Positions 10,047 to 18,713 of a stretch of DNA of 64,000 nt are shown in pieces. Location: contig JABWBP010000031.1 in NCBI GenBank assembly GCA_013360445.1, positions 1 to 64,000 of the forward strand, given 5' to 3'. Below the pieces are notes generated by a model. That model was not told the origin of the DNA and searched no databases. It saw only the letters and a program-made list of their open reading frames with translations. Position 1 is the stretch's first letter; the number at the start of each line of letters is the position of its first letter. Source of the stretch: Calditrichaceae bacterium. GTDB lineage: Bacteria > Calditrichota > Calditrichia > RBG-13-44-9 > J075. The translations under genes were made by a program, and so were the position numbers.

Positions 10047-10508
10047 ATGGCCGTCGAATTCAGGATACTTTTTGTGATTCCGCTGTTGCTGCTCTTGCAC
10101 GCCTGCCAGGTAAGCAATCCGGAGCCTGTCCCGACCACCCAAAGCCCGACCACCCAAACCCCAACCGCCCAAACCGTGGAAACGGAAGTCAGCGGAACGA
10201 TTACTTACCGGCAGAAGATTGCCCTGCCCCCGGACGCAGTGGTGCGGATAGAGATTATCGATGTATCGGAACGGGTGCGGGATTTCGTGGTGGTGGCCGA
10301 GCAAACCATCAAGAATCCCGGCGCGGTTCCGATCAAATTTCAGATCAGCTGCCCCCCGGACAGGATCGACCCCAACCATCAGTACCGCCTTCTCGCCCGC
10401 ATCGAAGATAGTTCCGGAAAGGCCCTGTTTACCAGCAGCAAAGCCTACCCGGTCATCAGCAAGGGAAGCGCCAGCAACCTCGAAGTGATTGTCGATCAGA
10501 CCCGGTGA
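10047..10508 (+). CDS. YbaY/YscW-like lipoprotein
   Basis: 153 residues from ATG 10047, chosen because AGAGG lies six bases upstream and because the protein then begins with a lipoprotein signal peptide ending LLLLHAC (lipid-anchored cysteine). A Thr/Pro/Gln linker follows (PTTQSPTTQTPTAQT). The rest resembles the YbaY/YscW beta-sandwich: SGTITYRQKIALPPDAVV, VRDFVVVAEQTI, and a final YRLLARIEDSSGKALF stretch. The family is found in envelope lipoproteins and type III pilotins. There are no secretion genes nearby, so a specific role is not implied. Anchored in the periplasm or outer membrane. Confidence 0.75.
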   Translation: MAVEFRILFVIPLLLLLHACQVSNPEPVPTTQSPTTQTPTAQTVETEVSGTITYRQKIALPPDAVVRIEIIDVSERVRDFVVVAEQTIKNPGAVPIKFQISCPPDRIDPNHQYRLLARIEDSSGKALFTSSKAYPVISKGSASNLEVIVDQTR

Positions 10509-10529
10509 TACGGTTTCGTTCTACTTTAA

Positions 10530-10612
10530 AACTATCGTTTGAATGGCACACGGATAACACTGCATTTTATCTGCGAAAATCCGTGTCATCCGTGTTATCC
10601 GCGTTCCATTTC
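10530..10612. repeat. ACGGATAACAC / GTGTTATCCG complementary words
   Basis: CACGGATAACACTG on the left is answered by AAATCCGTGTCATCCGTGTTATCCGCG on the right. A word family of this kind is common in intergenic DNA of many phyla. It lies between the YbaY-like gene and the hydrolase. Confidence 0.6.
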
Positions 10613-10667
10613 TTAGTAGTAAACGGCTGCAAGAGATTTTTCATACACGCTCCTGGAGGATTTCGCA

Positions 10668-11408
10668 ATGGCCTGTGGAAAATTCCCCCGTTTGTTCATG
10701 CGCCTGGCTGCGCCGGTTCTGATCGGCCTGCTGGCATTTCTGCCGCTTTGCGCGGGCGAAAAAGATCCCGACCCCCGGCGCTTCGATGAAGAGATCACCC
10801 GCTTTCTGGAGTGGGACCGGCAAAATTCCGTCCCTGCCAACGCGGCGCTGTTCGCGGGCAGCTCTTCTATCCGCCTCTGGAAAACCGCGGAAGATTTCCC
10901 GCAACTGCCGGTGATCAATCGCGGTTTTGGAGGGGCGCATATCTCCGACGTGCTCTTTTTCATGGAAAAGATCGTGCTGCCCTACCGCCCGGCGGTGATC
11001 GTCTTTTACGCCGGGGATAATGATATCGCCGACGGCAAATCCGCGGAAACCGTGCAGGCCGATTTCCGGCAGTTCGTGGAGCGGGTTCACCGCTCCCTGC
11101 CGGAGACCCGGATCATTTTTCTGCCCATCAAGCCCAGCCTGGCGCGCTGGAATTTCTGGCCGGAGATGAAAAAGGCCAACGGGCTGATCGAAGCCTACTG
11201 CGCCGGCGACGAGCGCCTGTTCTACGCCGACACCGCCGCGCCCATGCTCGCCGGAGGGGGCAAACCCGGCAGCGAACTATTCGTGGAGGACGGCCTGCAC
11301 CTTAGCGCCGCGGGGTACCGGCTCTGGTCGCAGGTTCTCAAACCGGTGCTGGAAAAAGCCCTGGCGCACGATCGGAAGGCCGACAGAGCGGTAAAAAACG
11401 TGGAATGA
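10668..11408 (+). CDS. SGNH/GDSL-family hydrolase, secreted
   Basis: 246 residues. The signal peptide or N-terminal membrane segment is about 12-30. The SGNH blocks are present: [10 protein letters not shown] with the nucleophile serine (block I), NRGFGGAH (block II Gly), [10 protein letters not shown] (block III Asn), and [13 protein letters not shown] with the catalytic Asp and His (block V). Proteins of this subgroup are esterases or acetylhydrolases acting on acylated sugars or lipids. The substrate is not predictable. CTGGAGGA precedes the ATG. It is followed after seven bases by a sugar kinase, so the two form an operon, perhaps for use of an acylated sugar. Confidence 0.88.
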   Translation: MACGKFPRLFMRLAAPVLIGLLAFLPLCAGEKDPDPRRFDEEITRFLEWDRQNSVPANAALFAGSSSIRLWKTAEDFPQLPVINRGFGGAHISDVLFFMEKIVLPYRPAVIVFYAGDNDIADGKSAETVQADFRQFVERVHRSLPETRIIFLPIKPSLARWNFWPEMKKANGLIEAYCAGDERLFYADTAAPMLAGGGKPGSELFVEDGLHLSAAGYRLWSQVLKPVLEKALAHDRKADRAVKNVE

Positions 11409-11415
11409 ATCCCGC

Positions 11416-12336
11416 ATGAAAAAAAAACCGCTTTCACCGCGCTGCGGGGGGATCGAAGCCGGGGGCAGCAAATTCGTGTGCGCTGTCGGCTCCGGCCCGC
11501 AGGATCTCCGCAATGAAGTTCGCTTTCCCACCGCCGCCCCGGAAGAGACCCTCGACCGCGCCGTCGCGTATTTCCGGGAGCAGCACCGCGAGCGCCCGCT
11601 GACCGCCATCGGGGTAGGCTCCTTCGGCCCGGTGGACGCCCGGCGCGGCTCTCCCACCTTCGGGTACATCACCACCACCCCCAAACCCGGCTGGGCCAAC
11701 ACCGACTTCGCCGGGCGGCTGGAGCGGGCGCTGGGGCTGCCGGTGTATTTCGATACCGACGTCAACGCCGCGGCTTTCGGCGAGCATACCTGGGGCGCAG
11801 CCCGGAATCTGCACGACTTCCTCTACCTCACCGTCGGCACCGGCGTCGGCGGGGGCGCGATGGCCAACGGGCTGCTGCTGCACGGGTTCAATCACATCGA
11901 GGCCGGGCACATCCGCGTTCCCCATGACCGCGAGCGCGATCCCTTTCCCGGCAACTGCCCGTTCCACGGGGATTGTTTAGAGGGACTGGCCTCCGGCCCG
12001 GCCCTGGAACAACGCTGGGGCTGCCGCGCCGAAACCCTGCCGCCGGAGCATCCCGCCTGGGAGTTGGAGGCGGAGTACCTGGCCCACGCGGCGGTAAATT
12101 TCCTGCTCACCCTGGCCCCGCAGCGCGTCATCCTGGGCGGGGGAGTGATGGAGCAGCGGCAGCTCTTCCCCCTCATCCGCCAGAAGGTGAGCCGGTTATT
12201 GAACAATTACATCCCACTCCCGGAAATCGCCGCGCATTTAGACCAATACATCGTCCCCCCGGAATTGGGGAACCGCGCCGGAATCTTAGGCGCCATCGCC
12301 CTGGCGCAAAAAGGCGGGAACGGCGGGGAGCGTTAG
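11416..12336 (+). CDS. ROK-family sugar kinase (fructokinase-like)
   Basis: 306 residues. ATP-dependent phosphorylation of a hexose. Phosphate-1 motif [14 protein letters not shown], catalytic Asp in [16 protein letters not shown] signature [17 protein letters not shown]. The zinc-binding consensus is present as GHIRVPHD...[16 protein letters not shown]. This subclass (like B. subtilis YdhR/GmuE) is usually called fructokinase. Fructose or mannose is the best guess, but other hexoses remain possible. It lies seven bases behind the SGNH hydrolase. Confidence 0.88.
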   Translation: MKKKPLSPRCGGIEAGGSKFVCAVGSGPQDLRNEVRFPTAAPEETLDRAVAYFREQHRERPLTAIGVGSFGPVDARRGSPTFGYITTTPKPGWANTDFAGRLERALGLPVYFDTDVNAAAFGEHTWGAARNLHDFLYLTVGTGVGGGAMANGLLLHGFNHIEAGHIRVPHDRERDPFPGNCPFHGDCLEGLASGPALEQRWGCRAETLPPEHPAWELEAEYLAHAAVNFLLTLAPQRVILGGGVMEQRQLFPLIRQKVSRLLNNYIPLPEIAAHLDQYIVPPELGNRAGILGAIALAQKGGNGGER

Positions 12337-12345
12337 CAGGGGCAC

Positions 12346-12500
12346 GGGCAGGGTGCAGTGGTAGAGACGTTGCAGTGCAACGTCTCAGGGGCAGTATAAA
12401 ATTGCCAATTGGCAATTAGCAATTGGCAATTGCCAATTATTACGGAGGAAAGAGGCGATTGCTGCAATCTTCAATCTTCCATCTTCAATTTTCCATCCCC
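12346..12500. repeat. Compound intergenic repeats
   Basis: Three elements lie in series: a near-perfect palindrome GAGACGTTGCA-g-TGCAACGTCTC (12364-12386), an array of AATTGGC/GCCAATT words (12401-12440), and a CAATCTTCCATCTTC run (12465-12497). The palindrome family recurs in degenerate form at 55381-55420 and the AATTGGC family at 49549-49590. Confidence 0.75.
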
Positions 12501-12515
12501 AAAACCTTTCCTTTC

Positions 12516-12544
12516 TTGACAAAAGAACCGCGTTGTCGTACTTT
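12516..12544 (+). promoter_or_regulatory. Putative sigma70 promoter of nadK
   Basis: TTGACA (12516-12521), 17-bp spacer, TACTTT (12539-12544). The -35 box is perfect and the -10 is weak. It is the best candidate upstream of the nadK GTG start at 12624. Confidence 0.5.
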
Positions 12545-12623
12545 GCCCTGCCCGGTTGACCCGGGGCGCTCCCCGCGGCCGCCGGCGACCGTCGGTTGAC
12601 GCACCCATTGGAGGCTTTTCCGC

Positions 12624-13511
12624 GTGAGATACGGTTTGATCGCCAATACCCGCAAAGACCTGTTCTGGAAAGAGCTTCCCGGCCTGCTGGCCTGGTTCGA
12701 GAAGAACCGCGTTCCCCTGGTTCTCTCGGAGAGCATTCCCGCAAACGCCCGCTTCGCTATCGCGAATTTCCCCGCTTTTCCGGAAAACGAGCTTCCCGGC
12801 CGTTGCGATATGATCCTGGCCGTCGGCGGCGACGGCACCATTCTGCGCACCGTGCACCTGGTGAGCGCCGCGGAAACCCCCATTTTGGGCGTCAACGTGG
12901 GGGGATTGGGCTTCCTCACCGAAATCCCCTTGGAAAGCTTCATTCCCGAATTCGAAAAAATCGTTGCCGGGGAATACCGGGTGGAGAAGCGCATCATGCT
13001 CAAGGGCGTTATCGAGGGCGACCCCCAACCGCTCTACGGGCTGAACGAAATCCTGATCGACAAGGGCAGTTCCGTGCGGGTGATCCAGATCGAGACCGAG
13101 GTGGACGGGCAGTACCTCAACACCTACATCGCCGACGGGCTGCTGATCTCCACCCCCACCGGCTCCACCGGCTACTCCCTCTCCTCCGGCGGCCCGATCG
13201 TGGTGCCCTCCACGGAGGCGCTGGTGATCAACCCGGTCTGCCCGCACTCCCTCACCAACCGCCCCACCATCATTCCCGAGAACGCGAAAATCAGCGTGCG
13301 GGTGCGCACCGAGCACCGGGAGTTCATCATCGCCGCGGACGGGCAGAACGTGCACTACTGCCCCACCCGCACCCGCCTGACCGTGGAAAGAGCGCCCTTC
13401 TGCGCCCATTTGGTGAAGCCTTCGCAGAGCAATTTCTTCCACCTGCTGCACAGCAAGCTGAACTGGGGCAAGGATTTCCGGGATAAAAAACGCTGGAGCC
13501 ACGACTCCTGA
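12624..13511 (+). CDS. nadK: NAD kinase
   Basis: 295 residues. Phosphorylates NAD to NADP. Signature AVGGDGTILR with the GGDGT motif at about 72-76, LGVNVGGLGFLTE, NE/D motif YGLNEILIDKG, and STPTGSTGYSLSSGGP. GTG start at 12624 with TTGGAGG about ten bases upstream. Its TGA overlaps the ATG of the following glycosyltransferase, so the two are translationally coupled. Confidence 0.97.
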   Translation: MRYGLIANTRKDLFWKELPGLLAWFEKNRVPLVLSESIPANARFAIANFPAFPENELPGRCDMILAVGGDGTILRTVHLVSAAETPILGVNVGGLGFLTEIPLESFIPEFEKIVAGEYRVEKRIMLKGVIEGDPQPLYGLNEILIDKGSSVRVIQIETEVDGQYLNTYIADGLLISTPTGSTGYSLSSGGPIVVPSTEALVINPVCPHSLTNRPTIIPENAKISVRVRTEHREFIIAADGQNVHYCPTRTRLTVERAPFCAHLVKPSQSNFFHLLHSKLNWGKDFRDKKRWSHDS

Positions 13512-14599
13512 TGGCCGGGATCGCGCTGCTGCTCGCGTTGGCGGTCTATTTCTACTTCCTGGCCTGGGCGCTGCGGGGTTTGAAAAGGCTCGCCGCAAAA
13601 TCCCTTCCCCGCGCGCAAAACGAGGCGGAGCCGCGCCCCTTTTCGGTGATCATCGCCGCCCACAACGAGGCGGGGAGCATTGCCCGCTGCTTAGAAAAGT
13701 TAACGCGCCAGAACTATCCCGCGGGGTTGTACGAGATCATCGTCGCGGCGGACCGCTGCAGCGATGAGACCGCGGCCCTCGCCCGCGCGTTTCAAAAAGA
13801 ATTTTCCCGCCTGAAAATCATCGAAATTACCGCTGCGCCGCCGGGCGTATCCCCCAAAAAACACGCCCTGGCGCGGGCCGTCGAGGCCGCGGCGCACGAA
13901 CACCTGCTCTTTTTGGACGCGGACGTGGTTCCCACGGAGCACCACCTGTGGGCCATGAACCGCAGTTTTGCGGGGGGCGCCGCCGCGGTGGTCGGCCTGA
14001 TGAAATTCTTCCCCCCCCAAAACCTCTGGCAGAAATTTTTGGTATTCGAAAAGTTAGTCAGCTGGTGCATCGCCGGGGCGGGGATCGGGCGGGAGCGCCC
14101 GCTCATCGCCTACGGGGGCAACTGGGGATACACGAAGAGCGCCTTCCGGCAGATCAACGGGTTCGCGGGCATCGAATCCTCCTTAGGGGGGGACGACGAC
14201 CTGCTGCTGCAAAAGATGGGAGAGCAGCGCCTGCCGGTGCAGATGTGTTTGGAGCCGCAGGGCTGGATTCGCACCGCCCCGCCGGAGAGCTTCCGGCGGT
14301 TCCTGCGCCAGCGCCGGCGGCATTTTTCCGCGGGGAAGAGATACCGCCCCGCTTTGCAGGCGGGATATTTCCTCTTCCACGCCAGCAACCTCATCCTCTG
14401 GCTGGGGGGGCTGTTCTACTGGCCGGGGCTGTTTTTTCTGTTCCTGAAATTGGCCGGCGACGCGCTGGTCCTCCGGCAGGGGCAGAAACTCTTCCGGGAG
14501 GAATTCTCCCTTCCCGCCGTGCTGGGGTTCGATTTTTTATACCTGGTTTACAACACCCTCATCGGCCCCTTGGGGCACCTCGGGAGGGTGAAGTGGTAG
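13511..14599 (+). CDS. Membrane glycosyltransferase family 2
   Basis: 362 residues. One N-terminal membrane helix (about 3-22), then a GT-A domain: FSVIIAAHNEAGSIARCLEKL, LFLDADVVP (metal-binding DxD), SSLGGDDDLLLQ (catalytic acid region), and QRRRHFSAGKRY standing for the (Q/R)XXRW motif. Two or three C-terminal helices follow (about 283-345). This layout is that of processive or lipid-linked GT2 enzymes at the inner membrane. The acceptor is unknown. ATG overlaps the nadK stop. Confidence 0.88.
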   Translation: MAGIALLLALAVYFYFLAWALRGLKRLAAKSLPRAQNEAEPRPFSVIIAAHNEAGSIARCLEKLTRQNYPAGLYEIIVAADRCSDETAALARAFQKEFSRLKIIEITAAPPGVSPKKHALARAVEAAAHEHLLFLDADVVPTEHHLWAMNRSFAGGAAAVVGLMKFFPPQNLWQKFLVFEKLVSWCIAGAGIGRERPLIAYGGNWGYTKSAFRQINGFAGIESSLGGDDDLLLQKMGEQRLPVQMCLEPQGWIRTAPPESFRRFLRQRRRHFSAGKRYRPALQAGYFLFHASNLILWLGGLFYWPGLFFLFLKLAGDALVLRQGQKLFREEFSLPAVLGFDFLYLVYNTLIGPLGHLGRVKW

Positions 14600-14890
14600 G
14601 GGGCTTGCGCATTATGGTAATGATACTGTTGGGGAATTACACTTTCAATTCCCCGCCTTAACAAGAGCCTGCCCTGGAACGCCGGGGAGGGGAAAAACCT
14701 TTGCGGTCTTTATTTCTTTTTCTGTTACTATTCAGCCACAGAGACCACAGAGGTCACAGAGGAAGATTTGGGGGTATCCACCACTTCGTGGAGAGCATTT
14801 AGAGCCTTATATCCCTTTTTTTATGTCTCTGTGCTCTCTGTGGCCTCTGTGGCAAAACGCCTGAATAGTTACCTTTTTCTTCAGTAAACT
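14600..14890. repeat. Intergenic CACAGAG/CTCTGTG arrays
   Basis: CACAGAGACCACAGAGGTCACAGAG words at 14738-14763 are answered by CTCTGTGCTCTCTGTGGCCTCTGTG at 14826-14851, giving a large stem around about 60 bp of unrelated sequence. No gene is visible. Confidence 0.75.
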
Positions 14891-15160
14891 TTCCAGGTTT
14901 TTGCGCACGGTTTTGGTGTTGGGGTGGTTTTTGCCCAGGGTTTTCTCAAGAATTTGCAGGGCGCGGCGGAAGAGGGGTTCGGCTTCGCTCCCCTCAAAGA
15001 CCTCAAAGGTTTCAAAAACCTTTGAGGTCTTTATTTCTTCTCCGCCAATAACCTTTCCAGGTTTTCGCGCACGGTTTTGGTGTTGGGGTGGTCTTTGCCC
15101 AACGCTTTTTCACAAATTTCCAGGGCGCGGCGGTGGAGGGGTTCGGCTTCGCTCCCCTCA
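14891..15160 (-). pseudogene. Two detached TPR modules downstream of the STAND NTPase gene
   Basis: Read on the minus strand, about 15045-15150 encodes a last-TPR-like stretch (...EPLHRRALEICEKALGKDHPNTKTVRENLERLLAEKK, stop) and 14880-14985 a second one. Each repeats the C-terminal end of the gene at 15195, with a period of about 170 bp, and each is preceded by the same hairpin. They have no start codon of their own and lie beyond the stop. They look like by-products of tandem duplication of the gene's 3' end rather than functional genes. Confidence 0.7.
14996..15032. terminator. Perfect hairpin, copy 2
   Basis: A 17-bp perfect stem (AAAGACCTCAAAGGTTT / AAACCTTTGAGGTCTTT) with a three-base loop, identical to the hairpin at 15160-15196. 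It lies between the two detached TPR modules. Confidence 0.8.
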
Positions 15161-15196
15161 AAGACCTCAAAGGTTTCAAAAACCTTTGAGGTCTTT
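15160..15196 (-). terminator. Perfect hairpin at the end of the STAND NTPase gene
   Basis: 17-bp perfect stem, three-base loop, overlapping the TAA stop codon at 15195-15197. Only a short T-run follows on the minus strand, so termination might be weak. The position right at the stop codon is what one expects of a 3'-end hairpin. Confidence 0.75.
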
Positions 15197-17498
15197 ATTT
15201 CTTCTCCGCCAATAAACTTTCCAGGTTCTTGCGCGCGGTTTTGGTGTTGGGGTGGTCTTTGCCCAACGCCTTTTCATTGATCTCCATGGCGCGGCGGTAG
15301 AGGGGTTCGGCTTCTCCATACTTGCCCTGATCCTTGAGCAAGCCTGCCAGGTTGTTTAAGCTGTTTGCCACTTCGGAATGCTCCGGCCCCAATTGCTTTT
15401 CCCGGATCTCCATGGCGCGGCGGTAGAGGGGTTCGACTTCGGCATAGTTGCCCTGGTCGTAGAGCAAGAGCGCCAGGTTGTTTAAACTTTGCGCCACGTC
15501 GGGATGGTTTGGCCCTAATTGTTTCTCGCGGATTTCCATGGCGCGGCGGTAGAGGGGTTCGGCTTCGGCATAGTTGCCCTGGTCGTAGAGCAAGTTCGCC
15601 AGGTTGTTTAACGCGGATGCCACATTCGGGTGGTCTTTGCCCAATGCCTTCTCCCAAATCTCCATGGCGCGGCGGTAGAGGGGTTCGGCTTCGGCATAGT
15701 TGCCCCGGGCCTGGAGTAATGACGCCAGGTTGTTTAAACTTTGCGCCACGTCGGGATGGTTTGGCCCTAATTGCTTTTCCCGGATCTCCATGGCGCGGCG
15801 GTAGAGGGATTCGGCTTCGGCATATCGGCCCTGAGCCTGGAGCAAGGCCGCCAGGTTGTTTAAACTCTGCGCCACGTTGGGATGCTCCGGCCCCAATTGC
15901 TGCTCCCGGATTTCCAGGGCACGGCGGTAGAGGGGTTCGGCTTCGGCATAGTTACCCTGAGTCTTCAGCAAGAGCGCCAGGTTGTTTAAACCGGTCGCCA
16001 CCAACGGATGATCTTTGCCCAACCCCTTCTCATAAATTTCCAGGACACGGCGGTAGAGGGGTTCGACTTCCCCATATTTGCCCTGGTCGGAGAGCAAGAG
16101 CGCCAGGTTGTTTAAGCGGGTGGCGACATCGGGGTGGTCTTTGCCGAGGATCTTCTCACCGATCTCCAGGGCGCGGCGGTAGAGGGGTTCGGCTTCGGCA
16201 TAATTGCCCCGGGCGCGAAGCAATTCCGCCAGGTTGTTTAAGCGGGTGGCGACCGCGGGGTGGTTTTTGTCGAGGGCTTTTTCGTCAATCTCCATGGCGC
16301 GGCGGTAGAGGGGGTCGGCCTGGGCATAGTTACCCTGGGCGGAGAGCAAGCCCGCCAGGTTGTTTAAAGCGGAGGCGACATTCGGGTGATCTTTGCCCAA
16401 TGCTTTTTCCCAAATTTTAAGGGCGCGACGGTAGAGGGGTTCGGCGCGGGTGTATTGGGCGAAATCAGCGTAGAGTGCCGCGAGGTTGTTTGCTAATATG
16501 GCAAGGTCAGGGTGCTCATCGGGGAAGCAGTCTAAAATCGACTGCCCAGGCTCCATGTATTTGGCTTTTTGGAGGGGGGTTTCTTGCGGCTGCCGGTAGA
16601 GCTTTGCCGCCAGGGCTTTGATGAGGCTGCGGCAGGTTTCGAGCCGGGGCTGCAGCTTTGCGCGGGCGACTTCCTGGATGACCTGGTGGCAGAATACCTG
16701 ACCGTCCTGCGCTTGCAGCCAGCCTTTTTCGACCAGACTGTTGAGGGGGTCTTTGCTGGAAAGCTTCAGCCACTCGCCAAGCTCGCCGCGGTCGAGGTAG
16801 AGGGGAGGCAGCACGGAGAGGTTGGCGAGGACGTGGCGCTCGTCTTCCCCCAGGGCGGAGAGGTCGAAGACTTTTTCGAGGTGCTGGAAGAGGCGGCGGC
16901 GGGCGGTTTCGCCGTGCCAGGCGGTGGAGACGGTTTCGTTGATGCCGCCGAGGTTGAAACCGGCCTGCTTTAGTTTTTCCAGCAGGGCGGGCAGGGAGAG
17001 GCCGGCAGCGGCGGCGGTTTTGGCGAGCAGCTCCACGGCGAGGGTGTGGTAGCCGGCGCGTTGGAGGAGTTTTTCCAGGGCCTGTTCGTCTGCTTTGCCC
17101 TGGTAGTGGCGCAGGAACAGCTCCCGGCATTTTTCGGGGCTGAGGAAGCCGAGGGGACAGGCATCGAAGCCGCCGAGGGAGAGGCGGGAGTTGGCGATGA
17201 CTTTGCAGGGCAGGGCGCGCAGGCGGGGCAGAGCCGGGTCTTCGGGGTTGTCGATGTTGTCGATGATGAGCAGGGAGCCGGGGTCGAGGCTGCTAAGTTC
17301 GAGCAGGACGTCGGCGAAGCGCTCCTCCAGGGTCTGGCCTTTGGCCGCGGGAATGCCGATGAACTGGGTCGCGAAGGATTCTTTGAGGCTGCCGAGGTAG
17401 TCGATCCAGGCGAGGCGGGCGCAGCGGTCGAAGCTCTCCCAGAAATAGCGGCGGCAAAGCTCGGTTTTGCCGACCCCGCCGAGGCCGTTGATGAGCAC
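15195..17498 (-). CDS. STAND (NB-ARC-like) NTPase with ten C-terminal TPRs
   Basis: 767 residues from the GTG at 17498, but the reading frame is coding further upstream. In-frame codons back to 17574 read PPKNPGFLGREAELEDLEA, the segment that normally precedes this P-loop. No ATG, GTG or TTG exists between the stop at 17637-17639 and 17498, so the gene is probably expressed by -1 slippage from the ORF at 17588-17830. Walker A NGLGGVGKTEL (residues 3-13), Walker B SLLIIDNID, ANSRLS sensor, a GLPL-like HTLAVELL, and a winged-helix with an MHD-like CHQVIQEVA. Residues about 335-755 are ten 42-residue kinesin-light-chain-type TPRs (LNNLA...AEPLYRRAMEI...LGP.HP.VA), nearly identical in DNA. Such proteins are signal-sensing ATPases, and many act in antiviral defence or regulated cell death. 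The role here is inferred only. Confidence 0.85.
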   Translation of the reverse strand: MLINGLGGVGKTELCRRYFWESFDRCARLAWIDYLGSLKESFATQFIGIPAAKGQTLEERFADVLLELSSLDPGSLLIIDNIDNPEDPALPRLRALPCKVIANSRLSLGGFDACPLGFLSPEKCRELFLRHYQGKADEQALEKLLQRAGYHTLAVELLAKTAAAAGLSLPALLEKLKQAGFNLGGINETVSTAWHGETARRRLFQHLEKVFDLSALGEDERHVLANLSVLPPLYLDRGELGEWLKLSSKDPLNSLVEKGWLQAQDGQVFCHQVIQEVARAKLQPRLETCRSLIKALAAKLYRQPQETPLQKAKYMEPGQSILDCFPDEHPDLAILANNLAALYADFAQYTRAEPLYRRALKIWEKALGKDHPNVASALNNLAGLLSAQGNYAQADPLYRRAMEIDEKALDKNHPAVATRLNNLAELLRARGNYAEAEPLYRRALEIGEKILGKDHPDVATRLNNLALLLSDQGKYGEVEPLYRRVLEIYEKGLGKDHPLVATGLNNLALLLKTQGNYAEAEPLYRRALEIREQQLGPEHPNVAQSLNNLAALLQAQGRYAEAESLYRRAMEIREKQLGPNHPDVAQSLNNLASLLQARGNYAEAEPLYRRAMEIWEKALGKDHPNVASALNNLANLLYDQGNYAEAEPLYRRAMEIREKQLGPNHPDVAQSLNNLALLLYDQGNYAEVEPLYRRAMEIREKQLGPEHSEVANSLNNLAGLLKDQGKYGEAEPLYRRAMEINEKALGKDHPNTKTARKNLESLLAEKK
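15230..16490 (-). repeat. 126-bp tandem repeat encoding TPRs
   Basis: Ten in-frame 126-bp units encode the TPR array of the STAND NTPase. Adjacent units are very similar (for example units 6 to 9 share EIREKQLGPNHPDVAQ-type ends). This favours gain and loss by recombination, and it is why long open frames also appear on the opposite strand. Confidence 0.9.
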
Positions 17499-17587
17499 GA
17501 CGGGATGCCGGGCTTTTAAGCGGGCCTCCAGATCCTCAAGCTCCGCCTCCCTGCCGAGGAAACCCGGGTTCTTCGGCGGCAGGGAGG

Positions 17588-17830
17588 TCAGGCTTTTTTT
17601 GGCGGCTGGGGCCGGGGAGGTTCGTGGATGGTGACATTATAATCCCCGCCTACCTTGCCGGGGCTGAAGTCGCCTTTGGTTTCGATGCGGTCGCCGGTTG
17701 GGGTTGCGGCGGGGGAGGTTTTGCGGTGGAAGAAGATTTTTTTGAGCGCGAAGCCGATGAACATGGCCCCGGCGCCGCCGAAGAGCCATTGGTAGTTGTC
17801 GATGATCCAGTTCCAGAGGGTTTGCATCAT
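17588..17830 (-). CDS. Small membrane-anchor protein upstream of, and probably fused to, the STAND NTPase
   Basis: 80 residues from ATG 17830, chosen because GGGAG lies eight bases upstream; a TTG at 17866 would add 12. One hydrophobic helix (about 14-34, LFGGAGAMFIGFALKKIFF), then a Thr/Pro-rich cytoplasmic tail with GDFSPGKVGGDYNVTIHE, which resembles the glycine-rich linkers that precede NACHT or NB-ARC domains. The frame ends CCG CCA AAA AAA GCC TGA. The A7 run (17594-17600) lets a ribosome slip -1 into the NTPase frame, giving an 878-residue membrane-anchored protein. The alternative is a real or artefactual one-base indel. Confidence 0.7.
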   Translation of the reverse strand: MMQTLWNWIIDNYQWLFGGAGAMFIGFALKKIFFHRKTSPAATPTGDRIETKGDFSPGKVGGDYNVTIHEPPRPQPPKKA

Positions 17831-17946
17831 CCTTTTGCTCCCTTCAAGTCTCTTCATGTTATGCAATAGAACAACAAAATATGCTGAAATAAATTAAGCG
17901 CGGGAGTGCGGGTTGTCAACCGCCGGATATATTTTCTATCTCCCCG

Positions 17947-18690
17947 CTACACCGGCCTTTTCCGCAAAATCACCGCCAGCAGCAACAGAGCCGCCAGCGC
18001 CGCCGCTGCCCAGCCGGCAATGGCAACCAGCGCCGGGGCGGTATTTTTTACGGCAATGCCGAGGTAGGCCCAGGCGATCACCGCGGCGTAGGCAATGTCC
18101 CGCCGGGGATGGGCCGCCGCAAAGGCAATCGCCAGCCCGGTGGCGAGCATCACCACAAACCACGCCTCCCCGGGAACGCCCCAGCCGCTCCAGTTCCAGT
18201 AATCCAGCAAAATGGTGACGTTGGCAATGGCCGCCACGCTGATCCAGGCCAGGTAGATGCTGAAGGGGATCTGCACCGCCCAACGGGTCGCGGGGGATGC
18301 CGCGGAGCGCCCCCGGTCCAGGCGCAGGTAAATGGCGATCAGCAGCAGCAACAGCGCCAGCATGGCGATCACGGTGAGGGGGAAGAGCAGGTAGTGCCAC
18401 AGAAACAGCCAGGCGACGTTGGCGGCGCAGCTATACGCAAACAGCCAGCCGATGCGCTGTAAATATTCATCATTGCGCCGCGCCGGGGCCAGTTGGTAAA
18501 TTGCATAGGCCAGGAGCCAGAGGTAGATCACTCCCCAGATGGAGAAGACGTACCCCGCAGGGGTAAAATACACCGCAAAGCGGCCGGAGATTTCCCCGGT
18601 GGTCAGCCCGTTCAGGGGCAGAAAATTGGCCAGAAAATTCACTACAATAGTAGCTAAAATGGCCAGCAGGTTAACAATCTGTCGGGACAT
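17947..18690 (-). CDS. Tryptophan-rich sensory protein, TspO/MBR-related
   Basis: 247 residues, seven or more membrane helices, longer than the 150-180 residues of classical TspO. The C-terminal two thirds carry Trp-rich helices (VFSIWGVIYLWLLAYAIYQL, VAWLFLWHYLLFP, WISVAAIANVTILLDYWNWSGWG). Relatives bind porphyrins or tetrapyrroles and affect stress or photosynthesis gene expression. Function here is not established. ATG is preceded by AGCGAGGC at 18700. It is divergent from an SDR gene, with a GTAATGC array between. Confidence 0.7.
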   Translation of the reverse strand: MSRQIVNLLAILATIVVNFLANFLPLNGLTTGEISGRFAVYFTPAGYVFSIWGVIYLWLLAYAIYQLAPARRNDEYLQRIGWLFAYSCAANVAWLFLWHYLLFPLTVIAMLALLLLLIAIYLRLDRGRSAASPATRWAVQIPFSIYLAWISVAAIANVTILLDYWNWSGWGVPGEAWFVVMLATGLAIAFAAAHPRRDIAYAAVIAWAYLGIAVKNTAPALVAIAGWAAAALAALLLLAVILRKRPV

Positions 18691-18713
18691 GGAGGAGCCT
18701 CGCTGGTTAAGGG

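Noticed and set aside
12471-13598. 375-codon minus-strand frame across nadK
   Set aside because: Antisense to nadK, whose motifs are all present. The predicted protein is low-complexity.
15365-16420. 351-codon open frame on the plus strand
   Set aside because: Antisense to the TPR array. It exists because the 126-bp repeat lacks stops in that frame, and its translation is a Pro/Arg/Gly-rich repeat without any known domain.
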